From contig NZ_JACCCO010000001.1 of assembly GCF_013409935.1 (NCBI RefSeq), positions 372,001 to 436,000 on the forward strand: a stretch of 64,000 nucleotides of DNA, written 5' to 3'. Positions within the stretch are counted from its first letter, which is position 1. The number at the start of each line of letters is the position of its first letter. Source of the DNA: Streptosporangium sandarakinum. Its GTDB lineage: Bacteria > Actinomycetota > Actinomycetes > Streptosporangiales > Streptosporangiaceae. The notes beneath the pieces were generated by a model. The model worked only from the letters and a program-made list of their open reading frames with translations. It was not told the origin of the DNA and did not search any database. Shown here piece after piece: positions 43,183 through 52,364 of the stretch. The position numbers were made by a program, and so were the translations under genes.

Positions 43183-44142
43183 TCAGCTCCGCCCCTGCGG
43201 CGCCGGGTCGGCCGTCGGCTCTCGACCAGGCTCGTCCGCCGCCTGGCGGGTGGCCTGGCAGTGCCGCCGGACCATGTCGGCGAAGGTGCGGGCGAGCGGG
43301 GTCAGCGCGTCCCAGCGGCGGACCGCCCAGCCGACCGGGAGCGGCGGCAGGTCCGGCAGCGGCAGGAACCGCAATGGGCCGTCCGGCGCGCCCGCGGAGA
43401 GCTGTCCGGGCAGAGCGGGGACGACGGCGTGCCCGACACCGAGCGAGGCCAGCAGGATGGCCGTATCCCAGTCGGTGACGCCGGTGTCGGACGTCGGATG
43501 GATGCCCAGGCGGGCCAGGGCGGTGTCCAGGTGGGCCCGCGAGGAGGAGTTCGCCGGGAGCCGGATGTGCCTGATGCCGACGAGATCGGCGGCTGTCACC
43601 GGTGCCCGCAGGGCGAGCGGATCGTCCGCCCGAACCGCCAGGACCCACGGCAGTTCCACGACCGTGCTCTGCTCGATGCCCGGTGCCGGACGGCCGATGG
43701 TCACCCAGGCCAGATCGACGGTGCCCGCCGCGAGCGCGTCGAAGCAGCTGCGTGTGGCGGTCTCCGTCCGGAACTCCAGGCTCGCCCCGGGGTGCCGCGC
43801 CCGGAAGTCGACGACCGCCTCGGACATGAAGTGCCGCACCGTCGTCGCGCCCGTCGTCACGCGGACCGATCCGGCTTCACCGCGCGCGAGTTCGCCGAGC
43901 CGGCGCAGGGCCAGGTCCAGCCCGACGATCCCCTCTCTCGCCGCGGCCTGGAGCACCAGGCCCTCCGGAGTGGGCACCACACCGCGCGCCCTGCGTTCCA
44001 GCAGCCGCACCCCGGTCGTCCGTTCCAGCCGCTTGACATGCTGGCTCACCGCGGACTGGGTGCAGGCCAGGTCGCGGGCGACGGCACTCAGGCTTCCCGC
44101 CTGGCAGACCGCCACGAACACACGCAGGTCGTCGAAGGTCAT
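43183..44142 (-). CDS. LysR-family transcriptional regulator
   Basis: The 319-residue protein has the LysR helix-turn-helix at its start (MTFDDLRVFVAVCQAGSLSA, CTQSAVSQHVKRLE) and a periplasmic-binding-like effector domain. ATG 44142 is chosen because family homology begins there; an upstream extension to 44199 is possible. It diverges from a ketopantoate-reductase-like gene, its probable target in the usual LysR manner. The effector is unknown. Confidence 0.92.
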   Translation of the reverse strand: MTFDDLRVFVAVCQAGSLSAVARDLACTQSAVSQHVKRLERTTGVRLLERRARGVVPTPEGLVLQAAAREGIVGLDLALRRLGELARGEAGSVRVTTGATTVRHFMSEAVVDFRARHPGASLEFRTETATRSCFDALAAGTVDLAWVTIGRPAPGIEQSTVVELPWVLAVRADDPLALRAPVTAADLVGIRHIRLPANSSSRAHLDTALARLGIHPTSDTGVTDWDTAILLASLGVGHAVVPALPGQLSAGAPDGPLRFLPLPDLPPLPVGWAVRRWDALTPLARTFADMVRRHCQATRQAADEPGREPTADPAPQGRS

Positions 44143-44269
44143 CGGCACGCAGGACACGGTAGCCCCCTCCCCTACCCAAGCTCCGACTGGGGGATTCATA
44201 AGTAACCCCGAGGATTGACTTGCCTGTCGTTCTCACCCAGGATCACTGCGGGCCCAGGGCGGCAACCCT

Positions 44270-44315
44270 GTCCCGCCTTCCCCGCCGCGTCCGGACGCGG
44301 CGGGGAAGGCGGGAC
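44270..44315. repeat. 46-nt perfect palindrome
   Basis: The sequence is fully self-complementary about 44292/44293 (centre TCCGGA), with 23-nt arms. It lies between the divergent LysR and reductase genes, ending 34 nt before the reductase start, so it would form a very stable hairpin in that leader. No T-run follows. Confidence 0.85.
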
Positions 44316-44349
44316 GGGTGCCGACCCACCGAGCTGAGAGGAACCCACC

Positions 44350-45270
44350 GTGCCCCATCCCGCATCCGTCGGCAGCGCCGGCGTCTCCCCACCGTCCCCC
44401 GCGACGGTGGCCGTGCTCGGCCCCGGAGGAGTCGGCGGCCTGCTCGCAGCGCTGCTCTCCCGTGCCGGCCACCGCGTGATCTGCATCGCGGGCGAGGAGA
44501 CCGCGAGTTTCCTGCGCCGCAACGGGATCAGCGTGCGCAGCGGCCAGTTCGGGGACTTCACCGCCCGGGTGGAGGCGGACACCGCCCTGCGCGAGCCGGT
44601 CGGCCTGTGTCTGGTGACGGTCAAGCACACCGCGCTTGATGCGGCACTTCACCGCATCCCCGCCCACCACCTGGACGGCGGTCTGCTGCTGCCGCTCCTC
44701 AACGGCGTCGAGCACGTGGCCGCCCTCCGGGACCGCTATGGCGCACAGCGCGTGGTCCCGGCCGTGATCCGCGTCGAGTCCACCCGCTCCGCCCCCGGAG
44801 TGATCGAGCACGGCAGCCCTTTCACCGAGATCGACCTGGCCGGCCCGCAGGACCGTCTCGCCGAACTCGCCGCACTGCTCACCTCCGCCGGCGCCGAGAC
44901 ACGCGTCCTGGCCGACGAGAGCACCGTACTGTGGGCCAAGCTGGCCTTCCTGGCCCCCTTCGCACTGCTCACCACCCGCTACCAGCTCCCCATCGGCGTC
45001 ATCCGCACCGAACGACGAGAGGAACTGGCCGCCCTGGTCGAGGAGACCGCCGCGGTCGGCCGTGCCTGCGGAGCGCAGACGGACGCCACCCGGATCCTCG
45101 CACGATACGACGCCTTCCCGGCCGGGAGCAGGTCGTCCATGCAGCGGGACGCGAAGGCGGGGCGCCCGCTCGAACTCGACGCGATCGGCGGCGCCCTGCT
45201 CCGGGCGGCCGAGCGGCACGGCATCCGAGTGCCGCATGCCGAACTCCTCGTGCGGGAGCTGACATGCTGA
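44350..45270 (+). CDS. Ketopantoate reductase-like (ApbA/PanE family)
   Basis: The 306-residue protein has the NADP site AVLGPGGVGGLLAALL (about residues 20-35), VTVKHTALDAAL, LLNGVEH and the LWAKLAFLAP helix with the catalytic lysine. The family reduces 2-dehydropantoate for pantothenate and CoA synthesis, but actinomycetes have several paralogues with other 2-keto acid substrates. GTG 44350 follows GAGGAA. A 46-nt palindrome sits in its leader. As a gene beside its own LysR regulator, it is more likely a paralogue than the housekeeping panE. Confidence 0.88.
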   Translation: MPHPASVGSAGVSPPSPATVAVLGPGGVGGLLAALLSRAGHRVICIAGEETASFLRRNGISVRSGQFGDFTARVEADTALREPVGLCLVTVKHTALDAALHRIPAHHLDGGLLLPLLNGVEHVAALRDRYGAQRVVPAVIRVESTRSAPGVIEHGSPFTEIDLAGPQDRLAELAALLTSAGAETRVLADESTVLWAKLAFLAPFALLTTRYQLPIGVIRTERREELAALVEETAAVGRACGAQTDATRILARYDAFPAGSRSSMQRDAKAGRPLELDAIGGALLRAAERHGIRVPHAELLVRELTC

Positions 45271-45328
45271 CCTGTCGTCACGGTTCCCGGCTCGCCGAGG
45301 GTTCCGCGAGCAGGGAGGGCGGTGACTC

Positions 45329-45823
45329 TTGAGCGACGCGAGCCCGGCTTCCCACCCTCGTCCGACGGGACATGACGACCTTCCGGCTCTCGAACTCGCC
45401 TTCCCGGGCCCGGAACGCGACCGTGGTGTGGCGGCGATCCTGAGCGGTCAGAAGACCGCGCTCACCGGCCTCCTGGAGATCTACGAACACGCCGGAGAGG
45501 CGGTGCCGATGACCGGTCAGCGATTCTCGGTGCTTGATTCCGAAGGTCTTCCAGCCGTCACGATCGAGCTCGTCGACGTGCGCGTCGTTCCCATGAAGGA
45601 GATCGACGACGACTTCGCACGTGCCGAAGGACGCGGCTACTCAGACGTGGCACAGTGGCGGACAGCCCACGAGGAATTCTTCCGGAGCGATGGCGTGAGC
45701 GAGTTCCTGGGTCGCACCCCGGTCATCGATGGCGACACTCTCGTCGTCGCCGAACGCTTCCGAGTGGTCGAGCCCGATGACCCCTTCCGAGTGGTCGAGC
45801 CCGATGACCCGGACGGTGCGTGA
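45329..45823 (+). CDS. ASCH-domain protein
   Basis: The 164-residue protein matches the ASCH/YqfB-like fold: LELAFPGPERDR, ILSGQKTALTG, VPMTGQRFSVLDSEG and VRVVPMKEIDDDFARAEGRG. ASCH domains bind RNA or nucleotides, and some deaminate or hydrolyse modified nucleosides; this subgroup is not characterised. The start appears to be TTG 45329 with GGAGGG upstream. The end has a perfect 9-residue duplication (FRVVEPDDP twice) from a 27-nt tandem repeat at 45757-45810, a recent slip event. Confidence 0.85.
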   Translation: MSDASPASHPRPTGHDDLPALELAFPGPERDRGVAAILSGQKTALTGLLEIYEHAGEAVPMTGQRFSVLDSEGLPAVTIELVDVRVVPMKEIDDDFARAEGRGYSDVAQWRTAHEEFFRSDGVSEFLGRTPVIDGDTLVVAERFRVVEPDDPFRVVEPDDPDGA

Positions 45824-46007
45824 CCCGCGTCCGGTCCGATGAGAGCCGGGGAGGATCAACCGGACGGGGCCGTGTGGGTGCTGGGAGGACCGCCGGTCAC
45901 AGCCGGTCGTTGATGACCGCGACCGGCACGCTCGCCTCGCGGCTGACGCTGCCGTATGAGCAGTGGGACGCGCGGGCGGGCCCGAACCGAATGATCGAGG
46001 AGACGAG

Positions 46008-46547
46008 ATGCGATACGCGGACATGCCCGGCACCCAATGTGAGATCTTCGTCACCGCGGCGACATCGCTGGTATGGGAGATCGTGATCGACATCGGAGCC
46101 CCGGCCCGCTGGAGCCCTGAACTACGTCGTGCCGAATGGCTCGATGGCGTGGCGGCCCCCGCGGTGGGGGCGCGCTTCGCCGGTTACAACGAGCATCCGG
46201 TGATCGGTGCCTGGCGCACCGTTTCGCAGATCACCGAACTCGACCCGGAGCGGGCGTTCGCGTGGTGCGTCCTCGATGCGGACGGCCGCTTCGGGAAGGC
46301 GATGCTGAACCCGGCGGAACCCATGGCGACATGGCGCTTCACGCTCACCCCCCAGGCAGGAGGCACCCTGCTCCGGCAAACCGTGCGCATCGGCCCCGGC
46401 CGCTCAGGGCTGAGCGCCGCCATCGACCGGATGCCGGACAAAGAAGGCCGTCTCGTGGCCCACCGCCTCGATGAGCTACGCGGGGGCATGCACGCCACGC
46501 TGAACGGAATCAAGGCGGCCACGGAGCAGCGGCAACAGGCCGGCTGA
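46008..46547 (+). CDS. SRPBCC (START-like) protein
   Basis: The 179-residue protein has the SRPBCC helix-grip pattern: CEIFVTAATSLVWEIVIDIG, PARWSPEL, VGARFAGYNEH, and a long C-terminal helix (LVAHRLDELRGGMHATLNGI). These proteins bind hydrophobic ligands; some are polyketide cyclases. ATG 46008 has GGAG 5 nt upstream. It lies among unrelated small genes, so there is no context for its ligand. Confidence 0.87.
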   Translation: MRYADMPGTQCEIFVTAATSLVWEIVIDIGAPARWSPELRRAEWLDGVAAPAVGARFAGYNEHPVIGAWRTVSQITELDPERAFAWCVLDADGRFGKAMLNPAEPMATWRFTLTPQAGGTLLRQTVRIGPGRSGLSAAIDRMPDKEGRLVAHRLDELRGGMHATLNGIKAATEQRQQAG

Positions 46548-46611
46548 GCCGATTCCATCTCCGGCGAGACCAGCGGTCTCTCAACCGGCACTCAGGAAAG
46601 GATCCAAGCCC

Positions 46612-47016
46612 TTGACCGAATACCCGCTACGCGTGATCGGGCATGTCGAGTCGTTACTGACCGATCGGGCGGCGGCACCACGGCAGGCCGACGAGGGAGC
46701 TCCCGACGCCTGGCTGGTCTTCGACGACCGGTACGCGTCCGCCCTGCAGGGGCTGTCCCCGGGCACCGACGTACTCCTGCTCACCTGGCTCGACCGCGCC
46801 GACCGCGACACGCTCGCCGTCCATCCACGCGGCGACACCACCCGGCCGCTCGCCGGCGTCTTCGCCACCCGCAGCCCCGACCGGCCCAACCCGATCGGCC
46901 TGCACGAGGTGCACATCCTCACCATCGACGGAACGCGCGTCCACGTCCGCCACCTCGAAGCCCTCGACGCGACCCCGATCCTGGACGTCAAACCTCTCCT
47001 CACACGGGACCGATGA
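46612..47016 (+). CDS. trmO: TrmO-type tRNA methyltransferase
   Basis: The 134-residue protein matches TrmO (TsaA/YaeB), which methylates t6A37 in threonine tRNA: the YPLRVIGHVES start, GVFATRSPDRPNPIGLHEV and LEALDATPILDVKP. It is shorter than E. coli TrmO and lacks its C-terminal domain, as usual for actinobacterial copies. TTG 46612 is the only start that keeps the N-terminal strand. Its 3' end overlaps a truncated VOC gene on the other strand. Confidence 0.88.
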   Translation: MTEYPLRVIGHVESLLTDRAAAPRQADEGAPDAWLVFDDRYASALQGLSPGTDVLLLTWLDRADRDTLAVHPRGDTTRPLAGVFATRSPDRPNPIGLHEVHILTIDGTRVHVRHLEALDATPILDVKPLLTRDR

Positions 47017-47221
47017 CGCCCTCTGCCCACCCCCCGGGTTCGGCGCGGCGCCGCGCCGAACCCTGCCCCTCAGGCGGCAGCGCGCGGTTGAAATCGTCCC
47101 AGGTGGCGAACCCCTTCGGGGGCGGCGGTACGACGTACCCCAGCACCTCGCACCAGAAACGAGCGAGGCGCTCGGGTTCCGCGCAGTCGAAGGTGACTTG
47201 GAACTGCTTAACCGATGGCAT
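47000..47221 (-). pseudogene. Truncated VOC-family gene
   Basis: The first 52 residues (VKQFQVTFDCAEPERLARFW, CEVLGYVVPPPPKGFATWDD, FNRALPPEGQGSA) match the N-terminal module of VOC proteins of about 130-250 residues. Family sequence then stops and the frame ends at 73 residues, overlapping the trmO 3' end. The second module with the rest of the metal site is absent. It is a remnant, probably cut by the deletion that brought trmO next to it. Confidence 0.7.
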
Positions 47222-47257
47222 CGGTCCACCGTAGAGGAGAGCGCGCCCCGCCGGCGC

Positions 47258-49033
47258 TCACGGCTTCAGCTTGAGCCTCTTCCTCGACGCACCCGGGAAC
47301 ACGGCGACCAGGTGCTCCTCCCCCGCGTCGCCGATCCGCACGTAGACACGGAGCCGGTAGCGGCCCTTCCCCGCGATCGCCAGGTTCGGCATCGGGGCGC
47401 CCGCGCCCACCTCCCCGTCCTCGCCCATCTCCGGCACGGTGAGCCGGCCGCTGCGGCTGGTGATCGGCACCTCGTTGACCTGATCCCACCCGGCCGTCCG
47501 CCGCGGCGGCGCGGTGCGGAATGCCTTCACCGTGAGGCACAGATCAGCGACGTCCTCGACGTGCCCGATGAGCGCCGCGCTGTCGGCCACCCCGATGAGA
47601 GCGCTGTCGTCGTAGACCCTGTCCATCGCCTGCTCCGCCGCCTCGGCGACCGCTTCGTCGCCGGGGTCGTGGACCAGATAGCCGTGATCGCCGTCGGCGA
47701 ACAGGAAGTATTTGGCCGTGGCCTGGACGACACCCTTCGTCCGAGGCCATGGGTCGTGGCACTTCGCGTTCTCCTCGGCGATGTAGTCGGTGTTCGCCGC
47801 CTCCGCCTCGGTGGTGGACCGCAGCAGCTCGGGATGGGTCGCGCCGACGATCTCCGGGCAGACGTAGACGAGGTCCCACGGGTCCGCGCCCCAGGCGGGC
47901 CGCGCGCTCCCGGCCCGCGTCAGGATCGCCTTCTGCTCGTCGCGGTCCTTCGCGCGGCACAGCGCCCGCCCGGACGCGAGGATCCCCTGGTCCGACAGGC
48001 TGTCCGGGAACATGGGCGGGACTCCGCCGTCTGTGCTCCGCGCCAGGCACAGGAACACGGCGTCGCGTTCCGCGGGTTTCAGGTCTCCGAAGCCGGGCCG
48101 GTCATGGCAGTCCGCCGACCAGCCGGTGTAGGTGAGGCGCGGGGTCTGCTCCGGGTGGATCAGCGCGATGATCGGCAGTACGGCCACGGCCGCCACCGAG
48201 ACGCGGATCACGCGCCGCCGCGCGGGCGGAAGGTCCGCCGGACGGCCCTCAGCGGGCAGTTCACGGGCGGTCGCCGCGATCCACACGGTGTTGACGAGTC
48301 CCACCGCGTCCATGATGACCAGCATCGGCAGACTGCCGATGGAGATCCCTCCGGGAAGAAAGTTGAGCGGGATCACCAGCGCGTAGACGCCCACCGACAA
48401 CCATCCGGCGGCCTGCGTGCCGCGGCTCCACCGGCCGTCGCGCCGCTGCCCGACGACCGTGATGACGGTCGCCGCCACTCCGCCCAGTATCAGGACCGGT
48501 TCGACAACGCCGCCCGGTCCGAGCTCTGGGAGATCGAGCTCGTCGAGCAGCTCGTCGGCCATCCCGGCCAGCTCGACCGCGAACATCACTCCGGCCGCCG
48601 CACGCAGCATGCGGGACCGCCAGCGGATGACGAGCAGGTAGAGGACGTCGATCGCGGTCCACAGCGCGAGCTGGAACGCCGTGTCGACCGCGTCGGGGAG
48701 CAGCGCGATCGGACCCCACAGCACGAGGGTGTACGCCACCGCCAGGTACAGCAGCCGGCGCAGCGCCTTCGCCCGGCGGTCCAGCGGTCCCGGCGCGGGG
48801 GCACGCAGGATCAGCCACAGGAGCGCGGCCTTCACCGGGGCGGCCACCAGCAGCGCCACGACCGTCGGGGGGTCGAACCCGCCGCGCGCGTAGAACTTCG
48901 CATAGGCCGGCGAAGACCATTCGACGGCCGCCCAGAGCCAGGCGTCGCCGAGCACCAGGCCCACGACCGCCGCCGCAAGAACCAGACCTACCAATCCGAT
49001 CCTGGTGATCCGCCATAAGCCACCGGAAAGCAC
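47258..49033 (-). CDS. Large membrane protein, unknown
   Basis: The 591-residue protein has about nine membrane helices in its first 295 residues (for example VGLVLAAAVVGLVLGDAWLW, LLYLAVAYTLVLWGPIALLP, LGGVAATVITVVG, VSVAAVAVLPIIALI). A soluble C-terminal half of about 295 residues follows. That half has six or more cysteines (DCHDR, FLCLARS, LCRAKD, YVCPE, KCHDP, LCLTV), suggesting disulfides outside the membrane. The start is GTG 49033. I do not recognise a family; its neighbours give no hint. Confidence 0.75.
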   Translation of the reverse strand: MLSGGLWRITRIGLVGLVLAAAVVGLVLGDAWLWAAVEWSSPAYAKFYARGGFDPPTVVALLVAAPVKAALLWLILRAPAPGPLDRRAKALRRLLYLAVAYTLVLWGPIALLPDAVDTAFQLALWTAIDVLYLLVIRWRSRMLRAAAGVMFAVELAGMADELLDELDLPELGPGGVVEPVLILGGVAATVITVVGQRRDGRWSRGTQAAGWLSVGVYALVIPLNFLPGGISIGSLPMLVIMDAVGLVNTVWIAATARELPAEGRPADLPPARRRVIRVSVAAVAVLPIIALIHPEQTPRLTYTGWSADCHDRPGFGDLKPAERDAVFLCLARSTDGGVPPMFPDSLSDQGILASGRALCRAKDRDEQKAILTRAGSARPAWGADPWDLVYVCPEIVGATHPELLRSTTEAEAANTDYIAEENAKCHDPWPRTKGVVQATAKYFLFADGDHGYLVHDPGDEAVAEAAEQAMDRVYDDSALIGVADSAALIGHVEDVADLCLTVKAFRTAPPRRTAGWDQVNEVPITSRSGRLTVPEMGEDGEVGAGAPMPNLAIAGKGRYRLRVYVRIGDAGEEHLVAVFPGASRKRLKLKP

Positions 49034-49293
49034 GGGACGCGATCTCAGTGCGGCACCATCGTGCGGACGGCAAAGTTGATCATTTCCGTTGCCGAATCAG
49101 GATCCGGTGGGGCGGGCCCGGGATTCCGGCGGCCGTGGGCGCACGGAGAGGCCGTACGCACGACCGCGCCGGGGCCGTCGGATGGACGGTCCCGGCGCGG
49201 TGGTGCCGGGGTGCGGAGGGCGGGATCAGCCCTCTTCGGCGGGGCGCGGAGGGCGGGGTCGGTCCTCCTCACCGAAGGCGGGGCGGGCGGGGA
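49034..49293. repeat. GC-rich spacer with a partial duplication of the condensation-gene end
   Basis: GGGATCAGCCCTCTTCGGCG at 49222-49241 is a diverged copy of the end of the next gene (GGGATCAGCCCTCGTCGCCG from 49291). GCGGAGGGCGG-type blocks repeat between them. I see no gene. Confidence 0.45.
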
Positions 49294-50670
49294 TCAGCCC
49301 TCGTCGCCGGAGGGGAGGACCAGGCGGCGCAGCGCCGCGCCGAACTCCGTCACCATGTCGTCGATGGTGGCGGCGTCGAAGAGGTTGCTGTTGTAGGCCA
49401 TGGAGCCGATGATCTCGCCGCCGGGGTCGAGCTCCAGGTGCCACATCGCGCCGTCCGGGATGTCGCCGCCCACCGGCTGCGACAGCAGCCGCCTGCGGAT
49501 CACCGAGTACTCCAGCTCCCCGGCGGTGCCGCGCTCGGAGGGGAACGGCGACCGGAAGACCTGGAAGGCGACCAGGGCCATGTCGTCCTGCATCACGGGC
49601 AGCATGAGCTCCGGCGCCTGCTGGAGGACCTGGCCGAACGGGATGTCGTGGGAGTACGCCTGGACGCAGCTCGTCCGGACCCGGGTGACGACGTCGCGGA
49701 AGTCGTCGCAGCCGGTCAGGTCCGCCCGCAGCGGCATAAAGTTGAAGAACGACCCCACGGTCTCGTGGAACCGCGCCGGGCCGCGACCGGAGGAGAAGGT
49801 CGGGATGACGACGTCGTCGGTCCCGGTCTTCTCCTGCAGGAACCGCACGTAGGCGGCGAGCAGCACCATGAACGGCGAGCAGCGGGTCTCCTTGCCGATC
49901 CGCTGGACCGCCGAGGTGACGTCGGCGGGGAAGGTGAAGCGCCGCCAGCCGGTCAGCTTGGGCAGGCCGGCCGAGTGCGGATGGTCGGTCCTGGAGCCCA
50001 GCATGCGGGCGCCGTCCAGCTTCTCCCGCCAGTACGCCTGCGCCCTGCCCAGCCACTGCGGGTCCACGCCGGAACGCTCCCAGGCGACGTACTCCCGGTA
50101 CTGCGGCACCTCCGGCAGCTCGGCGTCGTGCCCGCTCCGGACCGCGTACCGGGCGGCCAGGTCGCGCATGACGACCCGCATCGACCACTCGTCGACGGCG
50201 GTGTGGTGGGCCATCAGCGCGAGCACCGCGTCGCGGTCGTCGAACCGGCCCACCACGGCGCGCAGCAGCGGCAGGTCGCTCATCGGGTACGGCCCGGCCT
50301 CGACCTCGTTGAGCAGCTCCTCGGCGGCCAGGTCGCGGTCACCGGGGGCGGTGCCGGACAGGTCGCGGACGTCGAGCCGCGCCGGACCGGGCCGGGCGAT
50401 CCGCTGGTGGGCGTCCTCGCCGCGCCGGATCTCGGTGCGCAGGGCCTCGTGCCGGGCGACCACGTCGTCCAGGGCCTGCTGCAGGGCGGCCGGGTCGAGG
50501 GGCCCGGTGAGCCGCCAGCCGCAGACGATGGTGTAGCGGGGGCCGAACGGCCCCTCCGCGTCCCCCTTGTCGAACGCGCGGAGGAATTCCTGGTTGAACG
50601 ACAGCGGGACGCGGTCCGGCCCGTCGCTCGGGATGTCGTCGATCAGGCTTGGCGCCTCGGAAACGCTCAT
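49294..50670 (-). CDS. Free-standing NRPS condensation protein
   Basis: The 458-residue protein is a single condensation domain with the active motif HHTAVDE (His155, His156, Asp160), which joins an activated acyl donor to an acceptor amine. Later motifs include YREYVAWERS, GRGPARFHETVGSFFNFMPL and DIPFGQVLQ. ATG 50670 overlaps the adenylation gene's stop (ATGA), so the two are translationally coupled. No carrier domain is attached. With the adenylation protein and the carrier protein at 10.2 kb it could form a dissociated module; an amide with a free small-molecule amine is another option. Confidence 0.92.
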   Translation of the reverse strand: MSVSEAPSLIDDIPSDGPDRVPLSFNQEFLRAFDKGDAEGPFGPRYTIVCGWRLTGPLDPAALQQALDDVVARHEALRTEIRRGEDAHQRIARPGPARLDVRDLSGTAPGDRDLAAEELLNEVEAGPYPMSDLPLLRAVVGRFDDRDAVLALMAHHTAVDEWSMRVVMRDLAARYAVRSGHDAELPEVPQYREYVAWERSGVDPQWLGRAQAYWREKLDGARMLGSRTDHPHSAGLPKLTGWRRFTFPADVTSAVQRIGKETRCSPFMVLLAAYVRFLQEKTGTDDVVIPTFSSGRGPARFHETVGSFFNFMPLRADLTGCDDFRDVVTRVRTSCVQAYSHDIPFGQVLQQAPELMLPVMQDDMALVAFQVFRSPFPSERGTAGELEYSVIRRRLLSQPVGGDIPDGAMWHLELDPGGEIIGSMAYNSNLFDAATIDDMVTEFGAALRRLVLPSGDEG

Positions 50671-52364
50671 GACTCCTGGCTCCTCATGCCGGCGTACTGC
50701 TTGCTTCGTGGGGTGGGGGTCGTTCTGTCGGGGGTGTCGGGGGCCGCCGCCAGGCGGCGCAGCGTGTCGCGGTCCACCTTGCCGCCGGCGGTGCGCGGCA
50801 GGCGGGCGACGACGGTGAAGGTCACGGGCGGTGTGGCCCTGCCGAACCACCGGCGCAGGGCGGCCCGCCAGGTGGCCGGTACGGCGTCGCCGGCCGCGGG
50901 GTCGCGCGGCACGACGTAGGCGGCCAGGCCGGCGACCTGCCGGTGCCGGCCGGGAACGGCCACCACCGCGCACTCGGCCACCGAGCCGTGCGCGGCCAGC
51001 GCCGACTCGACGTCGCCGAGTTCGAGGCGGACGCCGTTGACCTTCACCTGGTGGTCACGGCGGCCGTGGAACTCCAGCAGCCCGTCCTCGGCGCGGCGGC
51101 CCCGGTCGCCGGTGCGGTAGAAGCGGTCCGGACCGTGCGCGCCCGGCGGCGGCCGGAAGGCCGAGAGGTCCCCGGCCGCCGCGCCGACGTATCCCGGCGT
51201 GACGTACGGGCTGCGGACGACCAGGTCGCCGACGGCTCCCTCGGGGCAGGGCCGGTCCTGCCCGTCCAGCACCAGGATGTCCCGCCCGGGGATGGGCCGA
51301 CCGATCGGGACGCGGCCCCCCTCCGTCCCGGTCACCTCGTGCCAGGCCGCCAGGATCGACTCGGTCGGGCCGTACAGGTTGACCAGCCGTACGGCGGGCA
51401 GCGCCGCGCGGACGCCGTCCGCCAGCTCGCCGGTCAGCGCCTCCCCGGCCAGCAGGAGGCAGCCGAGTTCGGCGGGCGGTCGCGCGCCGGGGGCGGTGAC
51501 GGCCTCCAGCAGGCGGCGGGCGAAGCTCGGGACGGTCTGCAGGTGCGTGACCCGTTCGGCGGCGAGCCAGGCGGCGAGCCTCTCCGGATTGGCCCGGAGC
51601 TTCGCCGGGACCGGGCACAGGGTCGCGCCCGACACGAGCGGGGCGAACATCTCCACCAGGCTCGCGTCGTAGCCGGGCGCCGCCCACTGGGCCACCCGGG
51701 CCCCCGGGCCGATCCGGAACTCCGCGGTGAACCAGTCCATGAACTGCGCGAACCCGCGGTGGGTCTGGGGGATGCCCTTGGGGCGGCCGGTGGAGCCGGA
51801 GGTGTAGGCGACGTACATCCACTCGTCCAGGAGGTCGCCCGCCGTCTCCGGGGTCTCCCCCACCGCGAGGTCCGCGTCCGCGGCGGTCCGGGCGTCCCGG
51901 TCCGGTTCCGGTGGCGTCGCGGCACCGGAAGCCGGGCCGGCGTCCAGGACCGTTCCGCCCAGGGCGTCGCGGTACCAGGCCAGGAGGTCGTCCCCGGCCG
52001 GGGCGGCCCCGTCGAGCAGCAGGAACGCCGGCCGCAGGTCCGCAAGCACCGCCCTGCTGCGCCCGCCCGCCTCTGAGGTGTCGAGGCAGAGCAGGTGGCC
52101 GCCGGCGGCGAGGACGCCGAGCGCCGCCGCAGCCAGGCAGGGTCCAGGGTCCATCCGCACCGCCACCGGCAGGCCGCGCACCCCGCCGGCGGCCCGCAGG
52201 ACGCCGGCGACCGCGTCGGCCCGCCGCAGCAGGTCACGGTAGGAGACGCTTCGTCCCTCCCCGGTGACGGCGACCGCGTCCGGGGTCGCCCGGGCGTGCC
52301 GCCGTACCAGCTCGTGGACCGGCCGCCCGGTGAAGACGGCGGCCGTCACCGGGGAGGCGGTCAC
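50667..52364 (-). CDS. Free-standing adenylation protein
   Basis: This 565-residue adenylate-forming enzyme has the core motifs YVAYTSGSTGRPKG (A3), GYDASLVEMF (A4), LYGPTES (A5), FYRTGDRGRR (A7), and the A10 lysine in PRTAGGKVDR. It activates an acid as an acyl-AMP and loads it onto a carrier. It lacks a fused carrier domain. A hand alignment to PheA gives a tentative pocket of D-A-V-Q-L-A-L-L-A-K; the Asp235 equivalent is present, which favours an alpha-amino acid, but the code is not one I can assign. GTG 52364 overlaps the upstream TGA. Confidence 0.92.
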   Translation of the reverse strand: MTASPVTAAVFTGRPVHELVRRHARATPDAVAVTGEGRSVSYRDLLRRADAVAGVLRAAGGVRGLPVAVRMDPGPCLAAAALGVLAAGGHLLCLDTSEAGGRSRAVLADLRPAFLLLDGAAPAGDDLLAWYRDALGGTVLDAGPASGAATPPEPDRDARTAADADLAVGETPETAGDLLDEWMYVAYTSGSTGRPKGIPQTHRGFAQFMDWFTAEFRIGPGARVAQWAAPGYDASLVEMFAPLVSGATLCPVPAKLRANPERLAAWLAAERVTHLQTVPSFARRLLEAVTAPGARPPAELGCLLLAGEALTGELADGVRAALPAVRLVNLYGPTESILAAWHEVTGTEGGRVPIGRPIPGRDILVLDGQDRPCPEGAVGDLVVRSPYVTPGYVGAAAGDLSAFRPPPGAHGPDRFYRTGDRGRRAEDGLLEFHGRRDHQVKVNGVRLELGDVESALAAHGSVAECAVVAVPGRHRQVAGLAAYVVPRDPAAGDAVPATWRAALRRWFGRATPPVTFTVVARLPRTAGGKVDRDTLRRLAAAPDTPDRTTPTPRSKQYAGMRSQES

